From NCBI GenBank assembly GCA_016283745.1, contig JAEENM010000006.1, positions 1 through 51,892 of the forward strand: DNA of 51,892 nt, given 5' to 3'. Positions within the stretch are counted from its first letter, which is position 1, and the number at the start of each line of letters is the position of its first letter. This stretch comes from Bacteroidales bacterium (lineage in GTDB: Bacteria; Bacteroidota; Bacteroidia; Bacteroidales; P3). A program made the position numbers and the translations under genes. Shown here piece after piece: positions 9,521 to 18,264 of this stretch. The notes under the pieces were generated by a model that was given only the letters and a program-made list of their open reading frames with translations, was not told the origin of the DNA and did no database searches.

Positions 9521-11458
9521 TCATACCTTTCGCAGATTACGCAGCAGCACCAGCAAGTCGGTGGTTACGCGATAGTTACGCACGTACATATTGTTGAAAT
9601 GACGGCAGTCGGCAATGCGCTGACTTTCGTCGATGCCGCAAACGGGTATCACACAGGGTTTTATCTGTGGCAAAACCTGTTTTTCGATGGTCTTGCCGTA
9701 GCCAACCCATGTTTTTTTGCCCACAAGCACCGAAAACACTTTGCCGAAGAAGCCTTTCTTGTTACGCTGGAACAGCCAAAGCACGGGCGAGAAAAGCAGC
9801 ACCACAAAGGCCGACACAAAGTCGAATACACGTTTCTGGGTACGCTTGCGAGGAAGTGCCAACGTCTTGATTCTTATCGCATAAGCGTCCTCTGCAGAGT
9901 AGATGTCGCCGCTGCCTATCACAAACTGACTCTCCTGCGGCACAATCTTGTAATCGAGGTTGCTGTCCTGCAACGAGGTCATCAGCGTTATAATCTCCTG
10001 AGGTTGAAGGTTTTTGGCACAGAACACCACTTCGTTTATCTTGTAAAAACGCACCAAGTCGGAAATTTGCGACACATCGCCCACGAAACGGCTGTCGTCA
10101 GTCTTTTCCAGACTCACCTTGCCCATAAACGAAGGTGCTATGCCCAACGTGCCGAACAGTTCGCTAACACGCTGTGTTTCATCGCCATCGCCAACGATAA
10201 GGTATGCCTTGCTCTTGTCCGCCGAAAGGATGTAACCCTTTATGCGAAGCAGATGCAGTATCCCCCTCAGCGAAAGCGTAGAAACCGCCGCCCACACCGC
10301 GCCGAGCAGTATCAGCGCACGGGAGTAGCGTTGCGTCTCATCGAGTAACGAATAGAAAATCAGCAAAGTAGCCGTTCCAACGGCCAAGCCTTTCACAATT
10401 TTCAGCAGATTCACCGGCTTGCGGTAACCGCCGTACAAAAACACGCACAGCAGCCACAGAAGCACGTAGGCGGGCATTATCAGATAGGTGTATTCGGGCG
10501 GATAATAGCTGATGTCGTTGGCTTTGAAGGTGGCCCACAGGTTTTTTATCAAAAAGAAACCGAGGTAGATGCAGATAAAATCGAGCAACGGCACTATTAT
10601 ACTGCTAACCAAGCGTTTACAGAACGACAGCGACGCCCTTGCCCAGATCGCCATTTTTATTCCGAGGGTGAAAATCTTGGCGTCGGATTGGGAGAAATGT
10701 TTCTGCGTGAAAATGGCCATCGCGTTGTAGAAAGTGTAAACGTAGTTGAGGCTTCCTTTTTTGGTGCTTTCGCCCTTGTAGTGGATGATTCGCGTGGCGG
10801 GCAGGTAGTAGTTTTTGTAGCCGCCTTGCAGTATGCGGTACGAAAAATCGATGTCCTCGCCGTACATGAAAAATGTCTCGTCGAGCAGGCCAATTTTGTC
10901 GAGCACCTCTTTGCGTGTCATCAGAAAAGCACCCGAAAGTATCTCTATTTCAGCGGTTTGGTCGGGACTCAGATGGCCGAGGTAGTAATGTGCGAATTTC
11001 GGCGAGCGCGGAAACAGCTTTATCAGTCCCGAAATCTTGTAAAAAGCCACCTTCGGCGTAGGGAAACCGCGTTTGCTTTCAGGCAGATACTCCCCTTCGC
11101 CGTTTATCATCTTCACGCCAAGTCCGCCACAGTCGGGATGAGCGTCCATAAACTCCACGCATTTCGCGAAAGTGTCGTTCTCCACAAGGGTGTCGGGATT
11201 TAGCAGAAGCACGTAATCGCCCGTTACCTGCCTGAGTGCCTGATTGTTAGCTTTGGCAAAACCATAATTTTCCGTGTTGGCGATAAGCCGCACCTGCGGA
11301 AATTTCTCTTTCAGCATCGCCACCGAGCCGTCCACGGAGTTGTTGTCGACCACCCACACTTCGGCATCCATCCCTTTGGCGGCCTCGAACACCGAATTGA
11401 GGCACTGTTCCAAAAAGAACTTCACGTTGTAGTTTACTATGACAACACTCAAACGCAT
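9521..11458 (-). CDS. Family 2 glycosyltransferase fused to a multi-TM module with degenerate polyprenyl-sugar-transferase-like C-terminus
   Basis: N-terminal LSVVIVNYNVKFFLEQCLNSV and LLLNPDT; TM segments; C-terminal RVFDFVSAFVVLLFSPVLWL without a canonical KFRSM motif. Confidence 0.8.
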   Translation of the reverse strand: MRLSVVIVNYNVKFFLEQCLNSVFEAAKGMDAEVWVVDNNSVDGSVAMLKEKFPQVRLIANTENYGFAKANNQALRQVTGDYVLLLNPDTLVENDTFAKCVEFMDAHPDCGGLGVKMINGEGEYLPESKRGFPTPKVAFYKISGLIKLFPRSPKFAHYYLGHLSPDQTAEIEILSGAFLMTRKEVLDKIGLLDETFFMYGEDIDFSYRILQGGYKNYYLPATRIIHYKGESTKKGSLNYVYTFYNAMAIFTQKHFSQSDAKIFTLGIKMAIWARASLSFCKRLVSSIIVPLLDFICIYLGFFLIKNLWATFKANDISYYPPEYTYLIMPAYVLLWLLCVFLYGGYRKPVNLLKIVKGLAVGTATLLIFYSLLDETQRYSRALILLGAVWAAVSTLSLRGILHLLRIKGYILSADKSKAYLIVGDGDETQRVSELFGTLGIAPSFMGKVSLEKTDDSRFVGDVSQISDLVRFYKINEVVFCAKNLQPQEIITLMTSLQDSNLDYKIVPQESQFVIGSGDIYSAEDAYAIRIKTLALPRKRTQKRVFDFVSAFVVLLFSPVLWLFQRNKKGFFGKVFSVLVGKKTWVGYGKTIEKQVLPQIKPCVIPVCGIDESQRIADCRHFNNMYVRNYRVTTDLLVLLRNLRKV

Positions 11459-11474
11459 GGCAGTCAGCTATTTA

Positions 11475-12227
11475 TCAATGACAATCGGGTATCAGGTACG
11501 CCAAAACGAAGGCCAGGACAATAAGGAAAAACTTGAGTTTCGACTTTTTACCGACATCGTGGTTGAACAAAATGCTGATGGAGACGTGCAGCAGGATACC
11601 CACCACAAGTCCCATCACGGGCTGTTCGAAATTGCCTGCTGGTGCAATCATGAAATGGTTGAACAACGAGCCGAGCGGCGTCATCACTGCAAAAACGAGC
11701 AGCAGCAGATAGGATTTTGCCACGCTGTAGCCGTTGTTAAGAAACAGTGTTACAAGCACTAAGGCGATGGGGATATTGTGTAGCACTATACCCGTAAGCA
11801 AGCCAGCCTGCAACTGTCCGGAAGCTGTCACCAACGGCATACCTTCCATAAAGGAATGCAGCGAAAGTCCTATCAATAAGCCGGTTATGGGGTGCACATG
11901 ATGGTGATGATGCTCTTCGGACTCCGCACAGCACTGTGCGTGGTTGTGGCCGTGCTCAACACCTCGGGTAAGTATTTCGAGCAACAGCTGGATAAGGAAA
12001 CCCGCCAGCACCCAGATACCGGGACGCAGAGCGAAAAAGAGGCTTTCGTGCTCGTTTTCAAACACATGCGGTACCAAATGCAGAAAACAAACGGCAAACA
12101 AGAACGCCGCCCCGAAAGTGGATACCAAGTCCACCACCTTGGGCGGAATGCTCTTTTTGGCGAAAAGCGGTGTACCACAGAGCAGTACTCCAAAAATTAT
12201 AAGCAGATATGCAAAAATCATCGACAT
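11475..12227 (-). CDS. ZIP family metal transporter
   Basis: His-rich loop (HGHNHAQCCAESEEHHHHHVHP), LSLHSFMEGMPL, VLHNIPIALV. Confidence 0.85.
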   Translation of the reverse strand: MSMIFAYLLIIFGVLLCGTPLFAKKSIPPKVVDLVSTFGAAFLFAVCFLHLVPHVFENEHESLFFALRPGIWVLAGFLIQLLLEILTRGVEHGHNHAQCCAESEEHHHHHVHPITGLLIGLSLHSFMEGMPLVTASGQLQAGLLTGIVLHNIPIALVLVTLFLNNGYSVAKSYLLLLVFAVMTPLGSLFNHFMIAPAGNFEQPVMGLVVGILLHVSISILFNHDVGKKSKLKFFLIVLAFVLAYLIPDCH

Positions 12228-12247
12228 CGGCAGGTTGTGTTAAGTAG

Positions 12248-13255
12248 TTAGCAGTAAAGACGTTGTATCTCGTCGAACAGACGCTGGCGGTCGATAGGCA
12301 CCACACCCACCGTCTCGCACACAATGCCGCCGGCAAGGTTGGAATAGTTGAGCAAAGTTTCTATCGGCAAACCCATTGACAGACAGAGCGTTGCCACGCT
12401 TATCACCGTATCGCCCGCACCCGACACGTCGGAAATTTTGCGCAGATGAGCAGGAACCAAAACCGTCTCGGCCTTGCCACCTCTGAAATCGGCTATAAAA
12501 GCGCCTCTCTCCGAAAGGGTAATAAACACAATGTCAATTCCTTGCGCTTCGTGCAGACGCTCGGCTGCGGAGCGGAGCGTGTCGATGTCGGCATTTTTCG
12601 CATCCACGCCAAGACCTTCGGAGAGCTCTTTCAAGTTGGGTTTAAAGAGTGTTACATCCTTGAAATTCAAAAAGTTGCGATGTTTCGGATCCACGGTGGT
12701 GGGTATGTTGCGCGACTTGGCCATGGCGGTGATTTCGGCAATCACGCGCGGTGTTATGCAACCTTTGTCGTAGTCCTGAAAAACGATGGCGTTTATTGTC
12801 TTGGTTTCGAGTAAGTTGGCGACTTTTTCGATAAGTCGTTGCTCATCTTCCGCCGACAGCGGGTCGGTTATCTCTTTGTCCACACGCAGCAACTGGGTAT
12901 TGTTGCCGATGATGCGGTATTTTACTGTAGTTATGCGTGTTGCGGAGGTCAAGATTCCTTCGGAGGACATATCAGCTTTGTCCATCATAGCCTCGAAGTC
13001 GTGACTTTTGGCATCGTCGCCCAAAACGGTGCAGAGGATGGGGTTGGCACCCAAGGCGCGGATGTTGAGGGCCACGTTGGCAGCGCCGCCCAGACGGTTC
13101 TCGCGACGTGTCTCGGCCACCACAGGCACGGGAGCCTCGGGCGAGATACGGTCCACGCCGCCCCAGAGGTAAGCGTCGATCATCACATCGCCCACGATAA
13201 GCACATTCTGCGTGCCGAGCTGCGACTTAAACTTTTCAAAATCGTTCATACTCAT
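12248..13255 (-). CDS. PfkB family kinase, RfaE1/HldE kinase-domain type
   Basis: LIVGDVMIDAYLWGGVDRISPEAPVPVV, RLGGAANVALNI, DVSGAGDTVIS. Confidence 0.87.
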   Translation of the reverse strand: MSMNDFEKFKSQLGTQNVLIVGDVMIDAYLWGGVDRISPEAPVPVVAETRRENRLGGAANVALNIRALGANPILCTVLGDDAKSHDFEAMMDKADMSSEGILTSATRITTVKYRIIGNNTQLLRVDKEITDPLSAEDEQRLIEKVANLLETKTINAIVFQDYDKGCITPRVIAEITAMAKSRNIPTTVDPKHRNFLNFKDVTLFKPNLKELSEGLGVDAKNADIDTLRSAAERLHEAQGIDIVFITLSERGAFIADFRGGKAETVLVPAHLRKISDVSGAGDTVISVATLCLSMGLPIETLLNYSNLAGGIVCETVGVVPIDRQRLFDEIQRLYC

Positions 13256-14262
13256 ACAGTTATCTCCCCTCTTAGTGATTGTGTCAGCATCTTGCGGATG
13301 GTATCCCTATCTTTGTAGTTTCCAAGCAGATACATAAGTTTTGTAATGGCGGCTTCAAGGGTGATGTCGTAGCCGCTCACCACGCCGATACGTCCTAGGT
13401 CGAGGCTGGTGGCGTAGAGTCCGATACGCACAGTGCCTGATTTACACTGGGTTACGTCGTAAATCACGATTCCCCTGTCGGCGGCACGTTGCAAAGCTTC
13501 TATAAACCAGTCCTCGGTGGGAGCGTTGCCCGAGCCGTACGACGAAAGCACAACGCCCTCCAAGTCAGGCGTTTCCAGAACGGAATTGACGAATTTAGGG
13601 GTAATTCCGGGGAACAGGGTGAGTATGGCAACGTTGGTGTTGAGGTTTTTATTTACCTTAAAATCAGTGCTTTCGGGATAGAACACCAGATGTTTGTTGT
13701 AGCTGATGTCGATGCCGGCCATAGCCATCGGCGGGTAGTTGAACGAGGAGAAAGCGTCGAAATTCTGCGCGCTGATTTTGGTGCTTCGGTTGCCGCGGAA
13801 GAGCTTGTCCTCAAAGAAAATCGACACTTCTGGAACATTCAGTTTCTGGGCGGAAGCTATCTCCAAGGCCCCCACGATATTGCCACGGCCGTCGCTGCGG
13901 AGCATGCCCAGAGGCAGCTGCGAGCCAGTAAGCACCACGGGTTTGCCGAGGTTTTCGAGCATGAAACTCAATGCCGAGGCGGTGTAGGCCATGGTGTCGG
14001 TGCCGTGGAGGATTACAAATCCGTCGTACTTATCGTATTCTCTTTCAATAATTTGCACTATATCCACCCACACTTCCGCACACATGTTCGACGAGTCGAT
14101 AATGGGTTTCAACTGGCAAGAGTCGATGCGGTAGGAGACTTTCTTGAGCAGAGGCACGGCATCGCTAATGCGGTCAAGCTCAAAGGGTTGCAGCACCCCT
14201 TGCTCGTTCTGCACCATGCCGATAGTGCCTCCCGTATATATCATCAAAACGGCGTTATTCAT
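13252..14262 (-). CDS. ansA: Type I L-asparaginase
   Basis: IYTGGTIGM, HGTDTMAYTASALSFML, GSQLPLG. Confidence 0.92.
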   Translation of the reverse strand: MNNAVLMIYTGGTIGMVQNEQGVLQPFELDRISDAVPLLKKVSYRIDSCQLKPIIDSSNMCAEVWVDIVQIIEREYDKYDGFVILHGTDTMAYTASALSFMLENLGKPVVLTGSQLPLGMLRSDGRGNIVGALEIASAQKLNVPEVSIFFEDKLFRGNRSTKISAQNFDAFSSFNYPPMAMAGIDISYNKHLVFYPESTDFKVNKNLNTNVAILTLFPGITPKFVNSVLETPDLEGVVLSSYGSGNAPTEDWFIEALQRAADRGIVIYDVTQCKSGTVRIGLYATSLDLGRIGVVSGYDITLEAAITKLMYLLGNYKDRDTIRKMLTQSLRGEITV

Positions 14263-14317
14263 ATATCTATCTGACTTTTACGCTTTTAACATCAATTACC
14301 GCGTATTAAACGCTTTG

Positions 14318-14348
14318 CAAATGTACTATTTTTTTCGGAGATTTGCAA
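14318..14348 (-). promoter_or_regulatory. Bacteroidetes-type promoter (TACATTTG -7 box on minus strand)
   Basis: caaatgta (14318-14325), caa at 14346-14348, upstream of ansA. Confidence 0.5.
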
Positions 14349-14520
14349 GTCGGACTGTCGTGAAAAAATATCGTTTATGGTAGGGGATGTAGTTATATGT
14401 CATTTTATGGCAAATTATTCGCATTGATTTTTGGTAGTAATTGTGTTCATCAACCATTCGGGTGTTTTGATAAATTGAGTTTCTTTTTTTGATGCCATTG
14501 CCCAAGTCGTGAAATTTTCG

Positions 14521-14528
14521 TATCTTTG
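14521..14528 (+). promoter_or_regulatory. -7 box TATCTTTG
   Basis: TATCTTTG with TTG about 20 nt upstream, ahead of the WYL gene. Confidence 0.6.
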
Positions 14529-14632
14529 CAAACTGAAAATTATTGAAAAAGAATATTAATCCATTGACACTATGAACAAACAAGCTAAAACAATCTCTTA
14601 AATCTGAATTCCGAAATCCTAAATAAAATATC

Positions 14633-15700
14633 ATGCCCTCGAACAAAAACGCTGTAACACGCTATCAGATAATCGACAGACTTCTGGCCAACAGGTACAA
14701 GGACTACTCCATTGGCGACATCACCAAGCTGGTGAACGAGGAATTGGAAGAAATGGGTATAAAACCTGTTACCAAACGGACTATCGAAATGGATATCAAT
14801 TATTTGGAAGATAAAGGCCCATTCTATGTGGATATTGATCGTTATGAGATTGAGGAAATCAGTCAGAAAGACCTGAAACCCCACAAGAAAACCTGTCTGC
14901 GATATGTGGACCGCACTTTCTCCATATTTAAAAAGAAATTTACAGAGGATGAGCAATTTCTTCTCTCCGAGGCGTTGTCGCTGCTGGGACAGTTCGACGG
15001 ACTGCCAGATTTCGAGGGACTGGAGTCGTTGCGCGGCAAGGTGGAGATAAAGGACAGACCTCGGATTGTGGCGTTCGACAAAAATCCGTTGGAAGGCACC
15101 ACGGTGTTTGGCGAGCTGTTCACCGCCATATCGCAAAAAACGGTGGTGGAACTGCATCTGCACGTCTTTCAAGCACCCGACACCGATATTGTCTTTAAAG
15201 TCCATCCATACCTGCTCAAGGAGTACAACCGCCGGTGGTACCTGTTTGGCGCCGAATTCCAAACGGAGAATATTATGAACTTCGCCCTCGACCGCATCGA
15301 CAGCGTGGAGCCGTTGCCCAACCACAAATTTGTGCCCTGCGACTGCGACCTAGACGAGCGTTTTGAGGATATAATAGGCGTTACTTACGATCCCGACAAG
15401 CATGTGCAGGAGATAGTCTTCTGGGTGAGCGACCGCTCGAAGGATTACGTGGCCACCAAACCCTTGCACGACTCGCAATGCAATTTCCGAAGCGAGCGTG
15501 AAAAAGATCTCCGGCAGGCCTATCCGCAACTCCCGGCAGGTGCCTTTTTCAGTATCAAATGTCGCGAGAACTACGAGCTGCTGCGCGAGCTATCCTCCTT
15601 CGGCAAGGAACTGATAGTACTTTCGCCAAAAGAGATACAAAAGGCCATTTTTGACAAAATTGGCGAGATGTGCGAAAGGTACAAAGATGTAATTGGTTGA
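14633..15700 (+). CDS. WYL-domain transcriptional regulator
   Basis: N-terminal winged-HTH-like region; C-terminal VKTVVELHLHVFQ / HPYLLKEYNRRWYLFG WYL-type region. Confidence 0.85.
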   Translation: MPSNKNAVTRYQIIDRLLANRYKDYSIGDITKLVNEELEEMGIKPVTKRTIEMDINYLEDKGPFYVDIDRYEIEEISQKDLKPHKKTCLRYVDRTFSIFKKKFTEDEQFLLSEALSLLGQFDGLPDFEGLESLRGKVEIKDRPRIVAFDKNPLEGTTVFGELFTAISQKTVVELHLHVFQAPDTDIVFKVHPYLLKEYNRRWYLFGAEFQTENIMNFALDRIDSVEPLPNHKFVPCDCDLDERFEDIIGVTYDPDKHVQEIVFWVSDRSKDYVATKPLHDSQCNFRSEREKDLRQAYPQLPAGAFFSIKCRENYELLRELSSFGKELIVLSPKEIQKAIFDKIGEMCERYKDVIG

Positions 15701-15768
15701 AAATGCGTAAGATGTGTTTGTTTAAACCGCTGTTTAATTACAAAGGGAAAAATATCGCAATAAAAACG

Positions 15769-15776
15769 TATCTTTG
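15769..15776 (+). promoter_or_regulatory. -7 box TATCTTTG upstream of the Fic gene
   Basis: cgTATCTTTGcaaaa 22 nt before ATG 15798. Confidence 0.55.
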
Positions 15777-15797
15777 CAAAACGAAAACGAAGACAGT

Positions 15798-16988
15798 ATG
15801 ACCGACAAACAGTTGTATATCAATTTCGACGAGTACATACGTCAGGGCGAACCTGCCAAGCGCGAGGCGGCCTATGCTTGGAGTACGGCCATAGGCCTGC
15901 AGGCTGTGGACGGACTTAAAACATCTGATTATCTTAACCAACTGGCACAGCGCAATATCGAAGGCGAAATATCTATCGACGAGGTTGACCGCCTGCTGAA
16001 CAGCTACTACGAAAGCAAGGTTAGACGCGACACCAACGACAACGATAAAGAGGAAGCCGACAAAGCATCTAAAAACATTAAGCGGATACTCTCGTCCAAG
16101 ACATTCGATTTCTCTACAAAAGGCTATATTTCAGTACATCGTCGTATTTTCGAAGGAGTGCTTAAGCATGCAGGCGAATTGCGTAAATACGACATCGTAA
16201 AACGCGAGTGGGTACTGGAAGGCGACACGGTGAGCTATCTCAACTGGGAGGATTTGCACCGTGCCATCGACCACGACATTGAGCAGGAACGTAACTTCAG
16301 TTACAAGGGTATCGGCAATGATGAGCTGGTGGCTCATGTAGCCAAGTTTGTCTCTGGCATGTGGCAGATTCATGCCTTCGGTGAAGGAAATACACGTGCC
16401 ACGGCCGTATTTGCCATACAGTATTTGCGGTCGATGGGTTTTGATGTTGAGAACGACCTTTTTGCCAAACACTCGTGGTATTTCCGCAATGCCCTTGTAA
16501 GAGCCAACTATAAAAATGTCAAAAAGGGTATCGACTACAGTCCGGTTTATCTTGAACGTTTCTTCCGCAATTTGCTTTTGGGCGAACAATGGGATCTGCG
16601 CAACCGCTATCTGCATATCAACCCACCGGCAGAATGGAAAGAGCAGCCCAATCTAGCCACAAGCACCCCACAAGCACCCCACAAGCACCCCACAAGCACC
16701 CCACAAGTACAGGACAAGTTACACAATGAGAATCCAAATATTAAAAAATTGATTCTAGCGGTTGGTAAAAAGGAATTGTCCGTAAAAGAAATAATGGACG
16801 TTCTTGGACTTAAAGATAGAAAAAATGTTTTGAACCTCTATCTTAATCCTGCTATAACGGATGGCTATTTGCGCCTGCTGTACCCCCAAACCCCCCGCCA
16901 TCCGCGCCAGAAATATCTGCTTACCACCGAGGGACAAACGCTTTATAAAGCAATAATTTCCCCCGAAAACTCCTCAAAAACTCAATGA
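15798..16988 (+). CDS. Fic family protein with N-terminal VbhA-antitoxin-like region and C-terminal winged-HTH-like domain
   Basis: STAIGLQAVDGLKTSDYLNQLAQRNIEGEISIDEVDRLL; Fic motif HAFGEGNTRATAVF; TSTPQ linker; C-terminal ELSVKEIMDVLGLKDRKNVLNLYLNPAI. Confidence 0.87.
   Translation: MTDKQLYINFDEYIRQGEPAKREAAYAWSTAIGLQAVDGLKTSDYLNQLAQRNIEGEISIDEVDRLLNSYYESKVRRDTNDNDKEEADKASKNIKRILSSKTFDFSTKGYISVHRRIFEGVLKHAGELRKYDIVKREWVLEGDTVSYLNWEDLHRAIDHDIEQERNFSYKGIGNDELVAHVAKFVSGMWQIHAFGEGNTRATAVFAIQYLRSMGFDVENDLFAKHSWYFRNALVRANYKNVKKGIDYSPVYLERFFRNLLLGEQWDLRNRYLHINPPAEWKEQPNLATSTPQAPHKHPTSTPQVQDKLHNENPNIKKLILAVGKKELSVKEIMDVLGLKDRKNVLNLYLNPAITDGYLRLLYPQTPRHPRQKYLLTTEGQTLYKAIISPENSSKTQ
16657..16710 (+). 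repeat. 11-nt tandem repeat (CCACAAGCACC, 4 perfect plus 1 partial copy) inside the fic ORF
   Basis: ccacaagcacc at 16657, 16668, 16679, 16690; ccacaagtac at 16701. Confidence 0.95.
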
Positions 16989-17079
16989 AAATAACCGAAA
17001 AACGTCCTTTTTGCCGAGTGTACGGCACTAAAACACAATGTTTTGCGATGGTGCGAAAATAGGTTTCGTGGTGTTTTCG

Positions 17080-17087
17080 TATCTTTG
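17080..17087 (+). promoter_or_regulatory. -7 box TATCTTTG
   Basis: cgTATCTTTGcag before ATG 17115. Confidence 0.55.
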
Positions 17088-17114
17088 CAGCGTAAAACGG
17101 AAGTGAAACCAAAA

Positions 17115-17537
17115 ATGAGAACAATGAAAAAGATTAAAGAGTATTTCCAAGAAAGATTCGAACAGGTGAGAGTGCCAGTAATATCGTTTGAACACAACGA
17201 CATGACGCTGAACTTTCTTATAGACACCGGCTCCGACTGCTCGTTTATACGAAGCGAGATTGTTAGCAAACTCGATGTAATAAAACGCATTGATAGTGAC
17301 AATGTAATACAGACCGCAAATGGAGAAGCAAAAGGCGGCGGCAAAGTTTTTATTGAGATGAGGCGCGGCAGATGCAAGGTGCAACAGCTGTTCATTATAC
17401 ACGATGGCGTTAGAATATGGGACAACGACACGTTGGAGAACGGAGAGTTTATGCTTCACGGTATCTTGGGATGTAATTTCCTGAGAAAGCACAATTTCAA
17501 AATCAACTTTAAGACAATGAAAATGTGTGGGGCGTAA
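17115..17537 (+). CDS. Small single-domain retropepsin-like aspartyl protease
   Basis: LNFLIDTGSDCSFIRSEIV (DTGS) and GILGCNFLRKHNFKINF (ILG...F); start 17115 or 17124. Confidence 0.75.
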   Translation: MRTMKKIKEYFQERFEQVRVPVISFEHNDMTLNFLIDTGSDCSFIRSEIVSKLDVIKRIDSDNVIQTANGEAKGGGKVFIEMRRGRCKVQQLFIIHDGVRIWDNDTLENGEFMLHGILGCNFLRKHNFKINFKTMKMCGA

Positions 17538-17587
17538 AATGTGAGGTAGTATAGATTAAAACTATCAATTATTTCGAAAAAAAAACG

Positions 17588-17595
17588 TATATTTA
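17588..17595 (+). promoter_or_regulatory. -7 box-like TATATTTA
   Basis: aaacgTATATTTAcaaaacg before ATG 17638. Confidence 0.45.
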
Positions 17596-17637
17596 CAAAA
17601 CGAGAAAACAAGTATAAACAGAAAACTTAATTGAACG

Positions 17638-18195
17638 ATGAAAATAATATCTGAAAAACAGTACGGTAACGTAAAGGTGGTTAAAAACTCTGATTGGAAG
17701 TGGGCGGTGACAGATCTTGAAGGCAATGAAATTGTGCCTTTTGGAAAATATGATTGGATTTATGGTTTTGACCATGGCTTGGCGAGAGTTAGGATTGGAA
17801 AACGCAAGTCAGAACCTGTGATAATTAATGGTCATATTGATATTTTCAGTTTGGGTAAGGTTTATGGAAAGGGTGCGCCAATTAGTAAGGACACAGGGGA
17901 AAAGTATGGTATAATAAATGAAAAAGGAGTTGAGGTTGTACCTGTGGAATACGACGATATTTGGAATTTTATTGGGAAAGAATGGAAATGGGTTACTGCC
18001 GACAAAGATGGGGAGAGAACTAGTATTGATTTTTGTTTGCTTGATGGCTGGCACGACATTGGAGATAACAATAATGAGTGCGATTATAATGAGCGTGATT
18101 ACGACTATGATTATCAGGATAGAATGAGAGACATTGTTGATTCGTATGACGATGCTTTTGATGGAGATCCTGAAGCATATTGGAATATTGACTAA
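17638..18195 (+). CDS. WG-repeat-containing protein
   Basis: WKWAVTDLEGNEIVPFGKYDWIYGFDHGLARV and KYGIINEKGVEVVPVEYDDIWNF. Confidence 0.8.
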   Translation: MKIISEKQYGNVKVVKNSDWKWAVTDLEGNEIVPFGKYDWIYGFDHGLARVRIGKRKSEPVIINGHIDIFSLGKVYGKGAPISKDTGEKYGIINEKGVEVVPVEYDDIWNFIGKEWKWVTADKDGERTSIDFCLLDGWHDIGDNNNECDYNERDYDYDYQDRMRDIVDSYDDAFDGDPEAYWNID

Positions 18196-18223
18196 AACCC
18201 AACGTTAATAACGAAAAAAATCG

Positions 18224-18231
18224 TATATTTG
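18224..18231 (+). promoter_or_regulatory. -7 box TATATTTG
   Basis: aatcgTATATTTGcaaaaca before ATG 18265; overlaps the ORF-track start (18229), so 18265 is the likely start. Confidence 0.65.
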
Positions 18232-18264
18232 CAAAACAGAAATAGAGAAATAAAATTTGAGACT

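Noticed and set aside
11475-12227. His-rich stretch at ~11890-11950 as an unusual repeat
   Set aside because: It is the expected metal-binding cytoplasmic loop of a ZIP transporter
16657-16710. Assembly error or frameshift in fic at the 11-nt repeat
   Set aside because: The reading frame is open through the repeat into a plausible winged-HTH domain, so the current copy number is coding-compatible
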